From contig JBGSTC010000019.1 of assembly GCA_041736705.1 (NCBI GenBank), positions 22,998 through 86,997 on the forward strand: DNA of 64,000 bases, read 5' to 3'. The translations under genes were made by a program, and so were the position numbers. Positions 49,503 through 57,833 of the stretch are shown in pieces. The DNA is from GWE2-51-13 sp041736705 (lineage in GTDB: Bacteria > Bacillota_I > Bacilli_A > Erysipelotrichales > Erysipelotrichaceae). The notes below the pieces were generated by a model. The model was not told the DNA's origin and searched no databases. It saw only the letters and a program-made list of their open reading frames with translations. The first letter of the stretch is position 1, and each line of letters begins with the position of its first letter.

Positions 49503-52463
49503 TTAAATCACTCCTGCGATTCTACGTCGCAACAATACGATGTCCGTACTGGAAATTTTGCCATCTTGATTAAAATCGCCGGATACTTGCATTAATGCAT
49601 CCAGAGTCGATATGCCGGCCAAATGTCTCCTTAACATTACGATATCCGTAGTCGTCAGTTTCCCGTCATTATTCACATCCCCGAACATCGTGAATCGAAC
49701 TGTCACCGTCGTTGAAGCCGTGATGTTCGCTATCGTCAAGGTATTGGTCACGTTGTTCGCTACGGCGACTCCGTCGATCGTCCATTGCGTTAGGAGATAA
49801 CCGGTGTTGGGCGTCGCTGTGAAGACCACCGTGCTGCCGTTGGTAAGATAGGTACCGGTCGGGATTGAAACATCGTTCATTTTCCCGCTCAAGACTCCGG
49901 CACCGGAAGAAATCGAATAATCGACGACGAACCTCGGGGCGATGTTGGTGATCGTCACGGTTTGGGTCGTGATGTTCCCTGCCGCGTCGGTTGCGACGAA
50001 ATCGAAACTGCCGTTGTTTTGGAAAGTATGCGAACTTGCGTTCAACGTACCTTCATCGGTCGTTGCGTTCACGGTCAGACTGGTATCGATGTTTTCCGTC
50101 GTATACGGTTCGATCGTAATGACCGGGGCGACTTTGTCGATATGGGTGATCGTGACGGTCCGCGATGCATATCCGCCGTTCCCGTCGGTTGCCACAAACG
50201 TGAACGATCCGTTCTCGGTGAAGGTATGGCTGGTTTCGTTGAGCGTCCAGCTCGAAACGGTTGCTGTGACGGTCACATCCTGATTGGTCGGCGTGGTCGG
50301 ATACGGATCGATCAAGATCGCATAGTTGACGATCAAGGTGATGACGCCGTCGGTGTTTCGTTCGAATTCATAGAATTTACCATCGATCACATGGTCTGCC
50401 GGAAGGTCACCGGTATAATTGAACGGGAGAGTCGTAGAGATTCCGTAGCGGTCTTCTTTCAGGTCGATCGCGAATCGATACTCCCCGACGTCCAGAGTCG
50501 AAAGGTCGATGTTCGTGTTGCTATATCCGGCTCCGTCATAACTGACAAGGCCGTTTCCGATTTCCGTCGTCAACTGTTCACGGATGGGACCGTCGGCGAG
50601 CGGATAGAGCGAGTCCGAAATATCGCTGATTTTCAAGGTGTGGGATGCGGTGGCGCTCGTGTAGGCATTGTATCCGTTGAAGAAGCCATAACCGGATAAG
50701 GATAGAAGATCCCCGTTCCAAGCTAACGTCTCGACCTGTCCGATGGCTTTCCCATCGACCAGACGCGGTACCATGTAGCTTAGGTTGGATGAAACGACAT
50801 ATCCCTTACTCAAGTCACGGTTGTATTCGACCAATTGGCTGGCGGTATCCGCATAGGCGATCATGTTGCCCGACGCATCGGCCGGCATCGTCGTGGGTGT
50901 TGTCGACCAGTATTTTGAGTTGATTTTGGTGAACGGAAGCAGAATCAGACTTTCTTCTTTCAGTGAACTACTTAACGTATAGAGATCGGTGGCTTCCACA
51001 CCCTCCGTCTTTTCAACGTTGACGGTAGTATTACCGTTAAGGATGGCATAGTCGACGGCTTGATAATCCTTGCTTCCCAGCCAACGGTCGATCTTATATG
51101 CCCTTCCTGCGATTTTCTCGCCCCAGAAGTGGTCGGATGCATATTTAACGTTCATTCCGCTGTTCTTGGTACCGAAAACCGACCCGAAGAAACGCCAGTT
51201 CTCCGGACTGATATAACCGCGCAGATGGATCCCCATCATTTCATTGATGCTTTGCGCGATGGAAACAAACTCGGTCGCATTGGTGATCGGATTACTGTCG
51301 ACCGCGCCCCAACCGAATAGATTGTATTTGGTAATGGCTAAGGTGCTGGTACCCGCCGCCGATTCATGATAAGCCAGAGAGAAAACAAGCAAGGCGTTCA
51401 TACCGTAGGTCGTCTGTGCCGAAATGAAGTTCGCCCCTTGGTCGAACAGCATACTTCCCGTATCGCGGTTCGGGTCTTCCAACGAAGTGATCGTGTTGGT
51501 ATAACCCAACGCGATTTCCACATAGGCATCCAGCTCGTCGCCGGTGTATTTCGTATCCGAACGCAGAGGGAGATATTGATAGTACTGGTAGTAGCGTCCG
51601 ACGACCTGGTCGTCGTAAACCGGGTTGCGGCAATCCCGATCGGTATAGAACGTGATTCCATCCCAACTATAATAGGTTCCCGGAGCCAGCCAATCCGGTG
51701 CCGGGCCGTAGGTGAACGCCCCGTACGAGCGGGAATTCCACATCGAATAATATTCATGCAGCAAATCCTTCACCGCATGCGTCTGCCCGTTGATGTCCCC
51801 GTAGGTCGTGGAGATCACGGTGTATTTATTCATTTTCGGAACCGTCGTGAACGGCTCTTCCACATAGAGTGCACCCGCAGGCGTCCCGCCCAAGGTAAAC
51901 GACCACCCGTTATCCAGATAGATCATGGGGATTAAGTCGGTGTTCTTCAGGTTGATATACCCGGTGAACCCCGAAATCCGGATCTTGACGATCCCGATCC
52001 CATTGGTCTGGCTGTATCCCATCGTACCTAAATATTGCATATCGCGATGGTTGACCGCGTAGGTCGTCGTCCCACCGAGCGATAAGGTGGAAGGATTGTA
52101 GCTGGAATAAAGATAGACGGTCGACGTGTTGTCGGTACGGTAGTCGTAGGTAACGGCGATCCCGCGGCTCATCGCGATGATTTTCGACGGGCTAAACGAC
52201 ATCGGGTGGCGGACAACCACGTCCGGGATGGTGGTACTCAGAGTATCCATCGCGGTCTTCGCTTCATTGAAGCTTGCATAACACGCACTCAAGGTATAGA
52301 TGTTTTGTCCTGTGATGGTTGATACTTCAAACGGCAACTCGGCGCTGCAACTCTCCCCTTCGGCGAAGAGGTCGATCGGGGTGAACACGCTTGAAAAGAC
52401 GATTCCGGTAAATGCCAGAATCATCGAAATCGTGATCGCGATGAGTTGCCTGAATTTTCGCAT
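49503..52463 (-). CDS. Secreted glucosaminidase with C-terminal type I dockerin
   Basis: 986 aa. Signal peptide about 1-34. The N-terminal part is unassigned. A glucosaminidase (LytG/LytD, GH73-like) domain spans about 340-480, with the likely catalytic Glu in AYHESAAGTS (about 367) and KYNLFGWGAVDSNP. C-terminal to it are beta domains including two HYR/Ig-like repeats, each ending with a T(V)TITxI strand, and an InlB-like repeat. The last 58 residues are a dockerin: two calcium loops, DVNNDGKLTTTD and DFNQDGKISSTD, each followed by an IV(M/L)LRR helix. It should cut peptidoglycan glycan strands outside the cell. The start at 52463 has AAGGAGG; TAATG overlap with the preceding gene. Confidence 0.88.
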   Translation of the reverse strand: MRKFRQLIAITISMILAFTGIVFSSVFTPIDLFAEGESCSAELPFEVSTITGQNIYTLSACYASFNEAKTAMDTLSTTIPDVVVRHPMSFSPSKIIAMSRGIAVTYDYRTDNTSTVYLYSSYNPSTLSLGGTTTYAVNHRDMQYLGTMGYSQTNGIGIVKIRISGFTGYINLKNTDLIPMIYLDNGWSFTLGGTPAGALYVEEPFTTVPKMNKYTVISTTYGDINGQTHAVKDLLHEYYSMWNSRSYGAFTYGPAPDWLAPGTYYSWDGITFYTDRDCRNPVYDDQVVGRYYQYYQYLPLRSDTKYTGDELDAYVEIALGYTNTITSLEDPNRDTGSMLFDQGANFISAQTTYGMNALLVFSLAYHESAAGTSTLAITKYNLFGWGAVDSNPITNATEFVSIAQSINEMMGIHLRGYISPENWRFFGSVFGTKNSGMNVKYASDHFWGEKIAGRAYKIDRWLGSKDYQAVDYAILNGNTTVNVEKTEGVEATDLYTLSSSLKEESLILLPFTKINSKYWSTTPTTMPADASGNMIAYADTASQLVEYNRDLSKGYVVSSNLSYMVPRLVDGKAIGQVETLAWNGDLLSLSGYGFFNGYNAYTSATASHTLKISDISDSLYPLADGPIREQLTTEIGNGLVSYDGAGYSNTNIDLSTLDVGEYRFAIDLKEDRYGISTTLPFNYTGDLPADHVIDGKFYEFERNTDGVITLIVNYAILIDPYPTTPTNQDVTVTATVSSWTLNETSHTFTENGSFTFVATDGNGGYASRTVTITHIDKVAPVITIEPYTTENIDTSLTVNATTDEGTLNASSHTFQNNGSFDFVATDAAGNITTQTVTITNIAPRFVVDYSISSGAGVLSGKMNDVSIPTGTYLTNGSTVVFTATPNTGYLLTQWTIDGVAVANNVTNTLTIANITASTTVTVRFTMFGDVNNDGKLTTTDIVMLRRHLAGISTLDALMQVSGDFNQDGKISSTDIVLLRRRIAGVI

Positions 52464-53419
52464 TACGCCTCCTTGTCGAGATAAAACACAATGATCCATT
52501 CCTGACTCCCCGTCAGTTTCAGTTTCAACGTTCCGTTCTTATCGAGGATCGACTCGTCGATGTCGTTGATCTGCAAGTAGAGATATCCTTCTTTCGCCTC
52601 GGTCACCGCCATGTCGATCACGTTCAGATACCCGTCGCTGGTGTAGCTCTTGGTCAGCGCATAGGCGCTAACGGTACTTCCATCCGCGATGAACTGGGCG
52701 TCGTCGATTCCGATTGAAGAAGCATTCAAACCTTCGATGGTGATCTCAAGGGCCACAAGGTTCGATGTTTCGGAAAAATCATAAAGATCCTTCTCCCCGC
52801 TGGGTGTCGAGTGGAACACGGGCTCGTTGTTTAGCGAAACCATTTTCCCTAGTGTGATTTTATACGAAGTTCCATCCGTTATCAAGTCCGCGTTGGTCAA
52901 GCCGATTTCATATTTGGTCCCCGTCGCGATGCTTAGGTCGATCGGCAGATCGATTTTCTTCTCGAGATTCACACTCAGCGTCAACGATTGGGCGGCTTTA
53001 TCCAGGATCGGAATGAACACTTTCGCCGTGATCGACTTCTCGTCCGATTGTAAAGTATCGGCTAACCCCAGCTTCTCCAAGGTCAATCCGTTTTCCTTAA
53101 TCTTGTCGGTATAGAAGGCGACGTTATTGAGGGAAATCCCCTCCGACGTCGAGAACATCTCCAAGCCCAGGTCGATCTTCTTGTTCGATGTCACGGTGAT
53201 TTCGGCAATGACGAATTGGAAATCCAATTCTTTCAAACGGAAAACCGTCGCGTCTTTCAACGCGACATCGATGACTGTTTCCACGATGATCGGATCTTCA
53301 TCATCCGGCTTAGGTTCGCCGGCAAAGAAGGTATTCCAGATAAACAAACCTCCGGAAACCATCAATACGAATGCCAGCGTCAACGCTACGATGCCTAGAA
53401 TGTCGCGATCTTTTTTCAT
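52463..53419 (-). CDS. Membrane-anchored extracytoplasmic protein, function unknown
   Basis: 318 aa. One N-terminal membrane helix (about 9-31), an acidic linker (EPKPDDEDP) and an all-beta-looking external part of about 270 residues with no recognised domain or catalytic motif; segments such as VFRLKELDFQFVIAEITV and TSNLVALEITIEGLN suggest repeated beta-sandwich units. It has no Cys lipobox. The stop codon shares a base with the start of the hydrolase gene, so the two are translated together. A scaffold or binding protein for the wall hydrolase system is possible (inference). Confidence 0.7.
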   Translation of the reverse strand: MKKDRDILGIVALTLAFVLMVSGGLFIWNTFFAGEPKPDDEDPIIVETVIDVALKDATVFRLKELDFQFVIAEITVTSNKKIDLGLEMFSTSEGISLNNVAFYTDKIKENGLTLEKLGLADTLQSDEKSITAKVFIPILDKAAQSLTLSVNLEKKIDLPIDLSIATGTKYEIGLTNADLITDGTSYKITLGKMVSLNNEPVFHSTPSGEKDLYDFSETSNLVALEITIEGLNASSIGIDDAQFIADGSTVSAYALTKSYTSDGYLNVIDMAVTEAKEGYLYLQINDIDESILDKNGTLKLKLTGSQEWIIVFYLDKEA

Positions 53420-53432
53420 GATGACCTCCCGC

Positions 53433-54050
53433 CTATTGTATCACAGGTTGCAGGTTCATCTGCACAAACGGCTCAAATTTCATCCAAGGCTGGAGGATCG
53501 TTTTCACCTTAAGTTCGACGTGAAGAATCGAAGCGTACGCCATCAAACGATCGATATCCTTATTCGGATCCATGATATAAGCGCGGATCGCACTCCCGTA
53601 TTCCTCGAAACTCAGCAGGTCTTTGCGGCGGATACAGTCGATCAGCGTGCGTTCGCGATCGGTGACTTTGATCTGTTTCCCATGGTAGTTGACCCGGGTG
53701 ATCCCCAGATCCGCATACTTGTCATCGCGATATAAAACTTTCATCGGGATGTATGAACTATGGTATTTCATCCGGTTTTCGCTCTTCTTCGCCGCGATCA
53801 CCACACCCGGTGTACGGTAAAGATAGCCGTGCAGATAAAGCGCGCTTTGCAGAATGAAGGTCCCGTCGGGAAAGGTTTCGTTGACCAACGAAATCGTATC
53901 CAATTGATGGTCGCAGCGAACGTAATAGCCGCGTTTGATCGCAGCCAGCTTACGCATTTGCGTCAATTTCCGACAATCATAGGCATTGAATCCGAAATCA
54001 CGGAGTTCTTGGGTCGTATAGACCCGTTTGCGTTCTAAAATTTCAATCAT
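53433..54050 (-). CDS. AbiEi-like winged-helix regulator (orphan antitoxin type)
   Basis: 205 aa. The N-terminal winged helix (about 1-60, VYTTQELRDFGFNAYDCRKLTQMRKL, IKRGYY) and the middle DGTFILQSALYLHGYL, then VTDRERTLIDCIRRKDLLSFEEY match the AbiEi/type IV antitoxin family. The toxin partner AbiEii, a nucleotidyltransferase, is not next to it. It lies 13 bases before the three surface genes and has its own sigma-A promoter, so it may be a stand-alone regulator of this operon. AbiEi proteins bind their own promoters. Confidence 0.78.
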   Translation of the reverse strand: MIEILERKRVYTTQELRDFGFNAYDCRKLTQMRKLAAIKRGYYVRCDHQLDTISLVNETFPDGTFILQSALYLHGYLYRTPGVVIAAKKSENRMKYHSSYIPMKVLYRDDKYADLGITRVNYHGKQIKVTDRERTLIDCIRRKDLLSFEEYGSAIRAYIMDPNKDIDRLMAYASILHVELKVKTILQPWMKFEPFVQMNLQPVIQ

Positions 54051-54084
54051 ACGTTCACACTTTCTTGTTTTTGTGTATGTCTTT

Positions 54085-54114
54085 ATGATAAACCTTCGGA
54101 TGATGATTTGTCAA
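54085..54114 (-). promoter_or_regulatory. Promoter for AbiEi-like gene and surface-protein operon
   Basis: TTGACA (54109-54114, perfect), 18 bases, TATCAT (54085-54090), minus strand. Confidence 0.65.
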
Positions 54115-54139
54115 GCGGGTCTGAAACGGGTTTTTATGT

Positions 54140-54145
54140 TAGAAT
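54140..54145 (+). promoter_or_regulatory. Extended -10 for the hlyIII-type gene
   Basis: TGTTAGAAT on the plus strand, 18 bases before the start codon; no clear -35 box. Confidence 0.4.
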
Positions 54146-54163
54146 CATGAAGAGGTAATTTTC

Positions 54164-54820
54164 ATGTCAAAAGAAAAATCGATGCAGAATCTGATTAAAC
54201 TGTCGTTTGGCGAAGAAGTCGGGAATTCGATCACCCACGGGGTCATGAGCCTGCTTCTCCTTTTCTTTCTACCCTACGGGGCAATCCTTTCCTATGAAAA
54301 AGGTGGCGTATTGCTGGCCGCCGGAACGAGCATCTTCATCATCAGCATCTTCCTGATGTTCCTCGCCTCTTGCCTCTACCATGCGATGGCCTACGATACG
54401 CCGCATAAATATGTCTTCCGCATCCTTGACCACATCTTCATCTACTTCGCGATCGCCGGAAGTTACACCCCGATCGCCTTGTATGCCATCGGCGGATGGC
54501 GCGGTTGGGTGATCTTGATCGTGCAGTGGTCGATGGTGTTGTTCGGGATCCTCTACAAATCGATCGCACAGAAATCGATCCCCAAGCTGAGCGTCCTGAT
54601 CTACCTCAGCATGGGCTGGGCGGCCTTGTTCTTCATCCCGCAACTGATCCAGAACACATCGTTGTTGTTCATGGGTCTGATTGTTTTGGGCGGTGTGCTT
54701 TATTCGATGGGATCCTGGTTCTATATGCAGAAGACGCGTCCTTATTTCCATCTGATCTGGCACATCTTTATTAATCTTGCCGCCCTGTCGCATTTCATCG
54801 CCATCGTGTTCTATTTATAA
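54164..54820 (+). CDS. HlyIII/PAQR family membrane protein
   Basis: 218 aa with seven hydrophobic helices. The family motifs are all there: GNSITHGVMSL (about 19), FLASCLYHAMAYD (about 66), ILDHIFIYFAIAGSYTPI (about 87) and HLIWHIFINLAALSHF near the end, whose His and Asp residues form a zinc site in PAQR proteins. The name hemolysin III is historical; a metal-dependent hydrolase or stress role is more likely. First of a two-gene plus-strand transcript, 10 bases before the next gene. Confidence 0.93.
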   Translation: MSKEKSMQNLIKLSFGEEVGNSITHGVMSLLLLFFLPYGAILSYEKGGVLLAAGTSIFIISIFLMFLASCLYHAMAYDTPHKYVFRILDHIFIYFAIAGSYTPIALYAIGGWRGWVILIVQWSMVLFGILYKSIAQKSIPKLSVLIYLSMGWAALFFIPQLIQNTSLLFMGLIVLGGVLYSMGSWFYMQKTRPYFHLIWHIFINLAALSHFIAIVFYL

Positions 54821-54830
54821 AGGAGAAACC

Positions 54831-55760
54831 ATGAAACTGGAAAAGAAAGATCTTGATGTCATCCGTCGATGGATTTACCGAAATGCCCGTCCGATCGATC
54901 TGGCACAGTGGAAGTACCATTTCGATTACAAAAGCAACGATGATGTCGAGATTGCATTAGCGGCTTATCAAAACGAAGACGGCGGTTTCGGGCATGCGTT
55001 GGAAGCGGATGCCTGGAATCCCGCATCCTCCCCCCTTCAAACCTCGACAGCGATCGAGAAGATCGAAGCGATCGGAGGATTGGACCGCAATCATCCGATG
55101 ATCCAAGGGATTCTGACGTATCTCGCATCGGGAAAAGACTTTCAAGGGAATCGTTGGGAGAATGTCGTCAAGGAAAACGACGGATTCCCGCATGCCCCTT
55201 GGTGGCATAGCGCGACGGACGCCGCAGAGCGCCGTGAGTTCAACCCGACGCCGATTATGGCTGGATTTATCCTGAAGTATGCGGATACGAAAAGCCCGCT
55301 CCATGCCTTGGGATTGACGCTGGCGAAGGAACTCGTCCTGCTTCATCGCTCACGTGAGACGATGGAAATGCATCCCCTACTCAACCTTGTGTTTCTTTAT
55401 ACCATCGTGGAAGAAGTCGGACTAGACAAAGAAGATTGGTTCAAAGGTGCGAAGCAGAAGCTGATCCAGGATGAGTTCGACCTCATCCAACGCGATCTGA
55501 AGTCGTGGGACGGCTATGCCTGTCTTCCGACAACCTTCATCCAGTCTCCCCGCCATCCTCTCTACGAAACATTGAAAGACGCCGTCGAAGCCGATCTCAA
55601 ACGAAAAATCGCCGGACGCAACGCCGACGGGATCTGGAATCTGACATGGAATTGGGGTGCCTACCCCGAAGCGTTCGCCATCAGCGAGAATTGGTGGAAA
55701 GCGGAGATCGCGATCAGAAATCTGATTCTGATGCGTGCCTTCGTTGTCATAGATGATTGA
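54831..55760 (+). CDS. Unknown protein, possible alpha/alpha toroid
   Basis: 309 aa soluble protein, no signal peptide. Helical throughout. AAYQNEDGGFGHALEAD (about 43-60) resembles the QxxDGGFG repeat of terpenoid-cyclase and prenyltransferase toroids, and W-rich segments (APWWHS, NLTWNWGAYPEAF) recur as in such folds. No catalytic DxDD motif is visible, so enzymatic activity cannot be claimed. The start at 54831 has AAAGGAG 6 bases upstream. It is cotranscribed with the HlyIII-type gene. Confidence 0.8.
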   Translation: MKLEKKDLDVIRRWIYRNARPIDLAQWKYHFDYKSNDDVEIALAAYQNEDGGFGHALEADAWNPASSPLQTSTAIEKIEAIGGLDRNHPMIQGILTYLASGKDFQGNRWENVVKENDGFPHAPWWHSATDAAERREFNPTPIMAGFILKYADTKSPLHALGLTLAKELVLLHRSRETMEMHPLLNLVFLYTIVEEVGLDKEDWFKGAKQKLIQDEFDLIQRDLKSWDGYACLPTTFIQSPRHPLYETLKDAVEADLKRKIAGRNADGIWNLTWNWGAYPEAFAISENWWKAEIAIRNLILMRAFVVIDD

Positions 55761-55761
55761 A

Positions 55762-55796
55762 AAAAAGTAGGGACGATGTTGTTGTCCCTACTTTTT
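55762..55796. terminator. Bidirectional terminator between the toroid gene and galE
   Basis: GTAGGGAC and GTCCCTAC pair (55767-55774 and 55784-55791), flanked by AAAAA and TTTTT, serving two convergent genes; it overlaps the galE stop region. Confidence 0.85.
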
Positions 55797-56774
55797 CAGT
55801 TCGTGTTTCTTTCTGAATTCGATGTCCGTACGGATGATGTCGGCCAGGCTTCTTCTGGGGATCCACCCCAGGATTTCCTTGGCTTTCGTCGACGAGGCGA
55901 TCAACTTCGCGGGATCGCCGGCACGCCGGGGACCGAAGGTATACTTGACCGGATGGTACTTCTCGACTTCCTTGATGACATCCAAGACGGAAAAACCGTT
56001 ATTGGAACCCAGGTTCAAAGTCAAGGAGACATGGTTGTCGCAAATGTATTTCGCGCCGAGGACATGCGCGTAGGCCAGATCCGCCACATGGATGTAGTCG
56101 CGGATGCAGGTTCCGTCTTCGGTCGGATAGTCGTTGCCGAAGACGATCATCGAAGGACGGATGCCCAGGGCGGTTTGGACCGTGATGGGGATGATGTGGG
56201 TCAGGTTATCGCGTTTCAATCCGATTTCCAGGGATTCATCCGCACCCGCCACGTTGAAATAGCGGAAGATGCAATAATTCATGTCATAGGCCTTGCATAC
56301 CCACTGGATCATTTTCTCCGAAGCCAGCTTGGTTTCGCCATACGGATTGATGGGGGCGCAGGGATCTTCTTCCAGACACAGGTCTTTCTTTACGTCGCCG
56401 TAGACGGCGGCGGTCGAAGAGAAGACGACGTTTTTGATCTTGAAGTCGCGCATCGTTTCCAGCATCACCCGTACGCCCTCGACGTTGTTGTGGTAGTACT
56501 CCAAGGGTCTCTCGACGCTTTCGGGAACGACGATCTTGGCGGCGAAATGCATCACCGCGTCGAAGGGTTTCTTGGCGCATTCGAGTGCGAAGATTTCGTG
56601 CAGTTCCTCTTTCTTGGTGATGTCGCCGAGATAGAGTCTCGCTTTTTCATGGACGGCATCCTTGGTCCCGGTCGAGAGGTTGTCGATGACGACGACCTCG
56701 TGTTTCGCACGGATCAATTCATAGACGGCATGGGAACCGATATACCCGGCTCCTCCGATGACACAGACTTTCAT
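55788..56774 (-). CDS. galE: UDP-glucose 4-epimerase
   Basis: Interconverts UDP-galactose and UDP-glucose. 328 aa SDR enzyme: NAD motif GGAGYIGSHAVYEL at the N-terminus, VFSSTAAVYG with the catalytic Ser, YGETKLASE as the YxxxK motif (Tyr about 148), and late RRAGDPAKLIASS. It sits at the end of the rpsB-to-rseP group, 14 bases after rseP, and completes part of the Leloir route together with galM-galK at 9.8-12 kb. Confidence 0.97.
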   Translation of the reverse strand: MKVCVIGGAGYIGSHAVYELIRAKHEVVVIDNLSTGTKDAVHEKARLYLGDITKKEELHEIFALECAKKPFDAVMHFAAKIVVPESVERPLEYYHNNVEGVRVMLETMRDFKIKNVVFSSTAAVYGDVKKDLCLEEDPCAPINPYGETKLASEKMIQWVCKAYDMNYCIFRYFNVAGADESLEIGLKRDNLTHIIPITVQTALGIRPSMIVFGNDYPTEDGTCIRDYIHVADLAYAHVLGAKYICDNHVSLTLNLGSNNGFSVLDVIKEVEKYHPVKYTFGPRRAGDPAKLIASSTKAKEILGWIPRRSLADIIRTDIEFRKKHELKK

Positions 56775-56788
56775 GGTGTTTCCCCCTT

Positions 56789-57832
56789 TTACAGTAATCG
56801 AAGCAGATCTTGCCATGTCACAAACAGAAGCAAGAGGACCATCAGCGCAGCGCTGGCGGTCAACAGGATTTGCTCGAGCTTGGCGTTGAGCGGTTTACGC
56901 AGGATCATCTCGACCCCCGTCAAGAGCACGCGCCCCCCGTCCAACAACGGAATGGGAAGCAGGTTGAAGATCCCGACGTTCAGCGACAACACGCCGATCA
57001 AAAGGATCAAAGAACCGATGCCCTGTTCGGCTTGCTGGGACGTGACGTTGAAGATGCCGACCGGACCGGAGATGGCTTTCAATCCGATACCGCGCACAAG
57101 GCGGCTAAGCGTCGAGAAGATGCTTTCGACCCCGGTGACCAAGGTTTTCGTCCCATAACCGAAGGCTTGGAAGAAATTGATTTCGACGACTTCGGCAGGC
57201 GGCAACTTCAATCCGACGAAATAACGCTGTTCGTCTTCGATGTATTGCGGGGTGACGCGGAGTTCCACGGTTTCCCCTTCGCGCTTGACCAAGAATACCG
57301 TCTCGTCGTTGTAGAGTTGGATGTATTGGACGACTTCATAGAAATCCATCGGTTGGATCGACGTCCCATCGGAGAAGGTCAGCTTGATGATCTCGTCCCC
57401 GTAAAGGAAACCGGCTTGCGATGCCGGTGAATTCTCGACCACGCCGTCGACGACCGGTTTCGGTGCGACGGTCGCTTGACCGGAAATCGCGTACATCCCG
57501 ACGAAAATGACCCAGGCAAGCAGGATGTTCATGAAAATCCCCGCCAACATGACGATCATGCGTTGATAACGTTTGATGCCTTTGATGGTTCGCTCGAACG
57601 GGATTTCGGCGGTATCCACCCCTTCTTCCCCGGCCATCGAAACAAAACCGCCCAAAGGAAGCATTCGGATGCTGTAGACCGTTTCTTTCCCTTTGATCGA
57701 AAAGAGACGCGGTCCCATCCCGACGGCGAATTCTTTACAGTAAACGCCGAACATCTTGGCGGTCAATAGATGGCCGAGTTCGTGGATGAAGACGATCACC
57801 CCCAGAACAAGCGCGAAATAAATGAAATCCAT
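56789..57832 (-). CDS. rseP: Site-2 protease RseP/RasP
   Basis: 347 aa intramembrane zinc metalloprotease. HELGH near residue 18 is the zinc motif, with a PDZ domain (about 115-205) and the second metal ligand in PLLDGGRVLL (about 293); four membrane helices are seen. It cleaves anti-sigma factors and signal peptides. The start at 57832 has CGGAGG and lies one base after the dxr stop. The open stretch before it is in dxr. Confidence 0.95.
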   Translation of the reverse strand: MDFIYFALVLGVIVFIHELGHLLTAKMFGVYCKEFAVGMGPRLFSIKGKETVYSIRMLPLGGFVSMAGEEGVDTAEIPFERTIKGIKRYQRMIVMLAGIFMNILLAWVIFVGMYAISGQATVAPKPVVDGVVENSPASQAGFLYGDEIIKLTFSDGTSIQPMDFYEVVQYIQLYNDETVFLVKREGETVELRVTPQYIEDEQRYFVGLKLPPAEVVEINFFQAFGYGTKTLVTGVESIFSTLSRLVRGIGLKAISGPVGIFNVTSQQAEQGIGSLILLIGVLSLNVGIFNLLPIPLLDGGRVLLTGVEMILRKPLNAKLEQILLTASAALMVLLLLFVTWQDLLRLL

Positions 57833-57833
57833 G

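Noticed and set aside
53433..54050. Complete type IV toxin-antitoxin system
   Set aside because: No nucleotidyltransferase gene is adjacent on either side.
54164..54820. HlyIII-type protein as a hemolysin or virulence factor
   Set aside because: The PAQR family is widespread in harmless bacteria and the name is historical; no toxin context is present.
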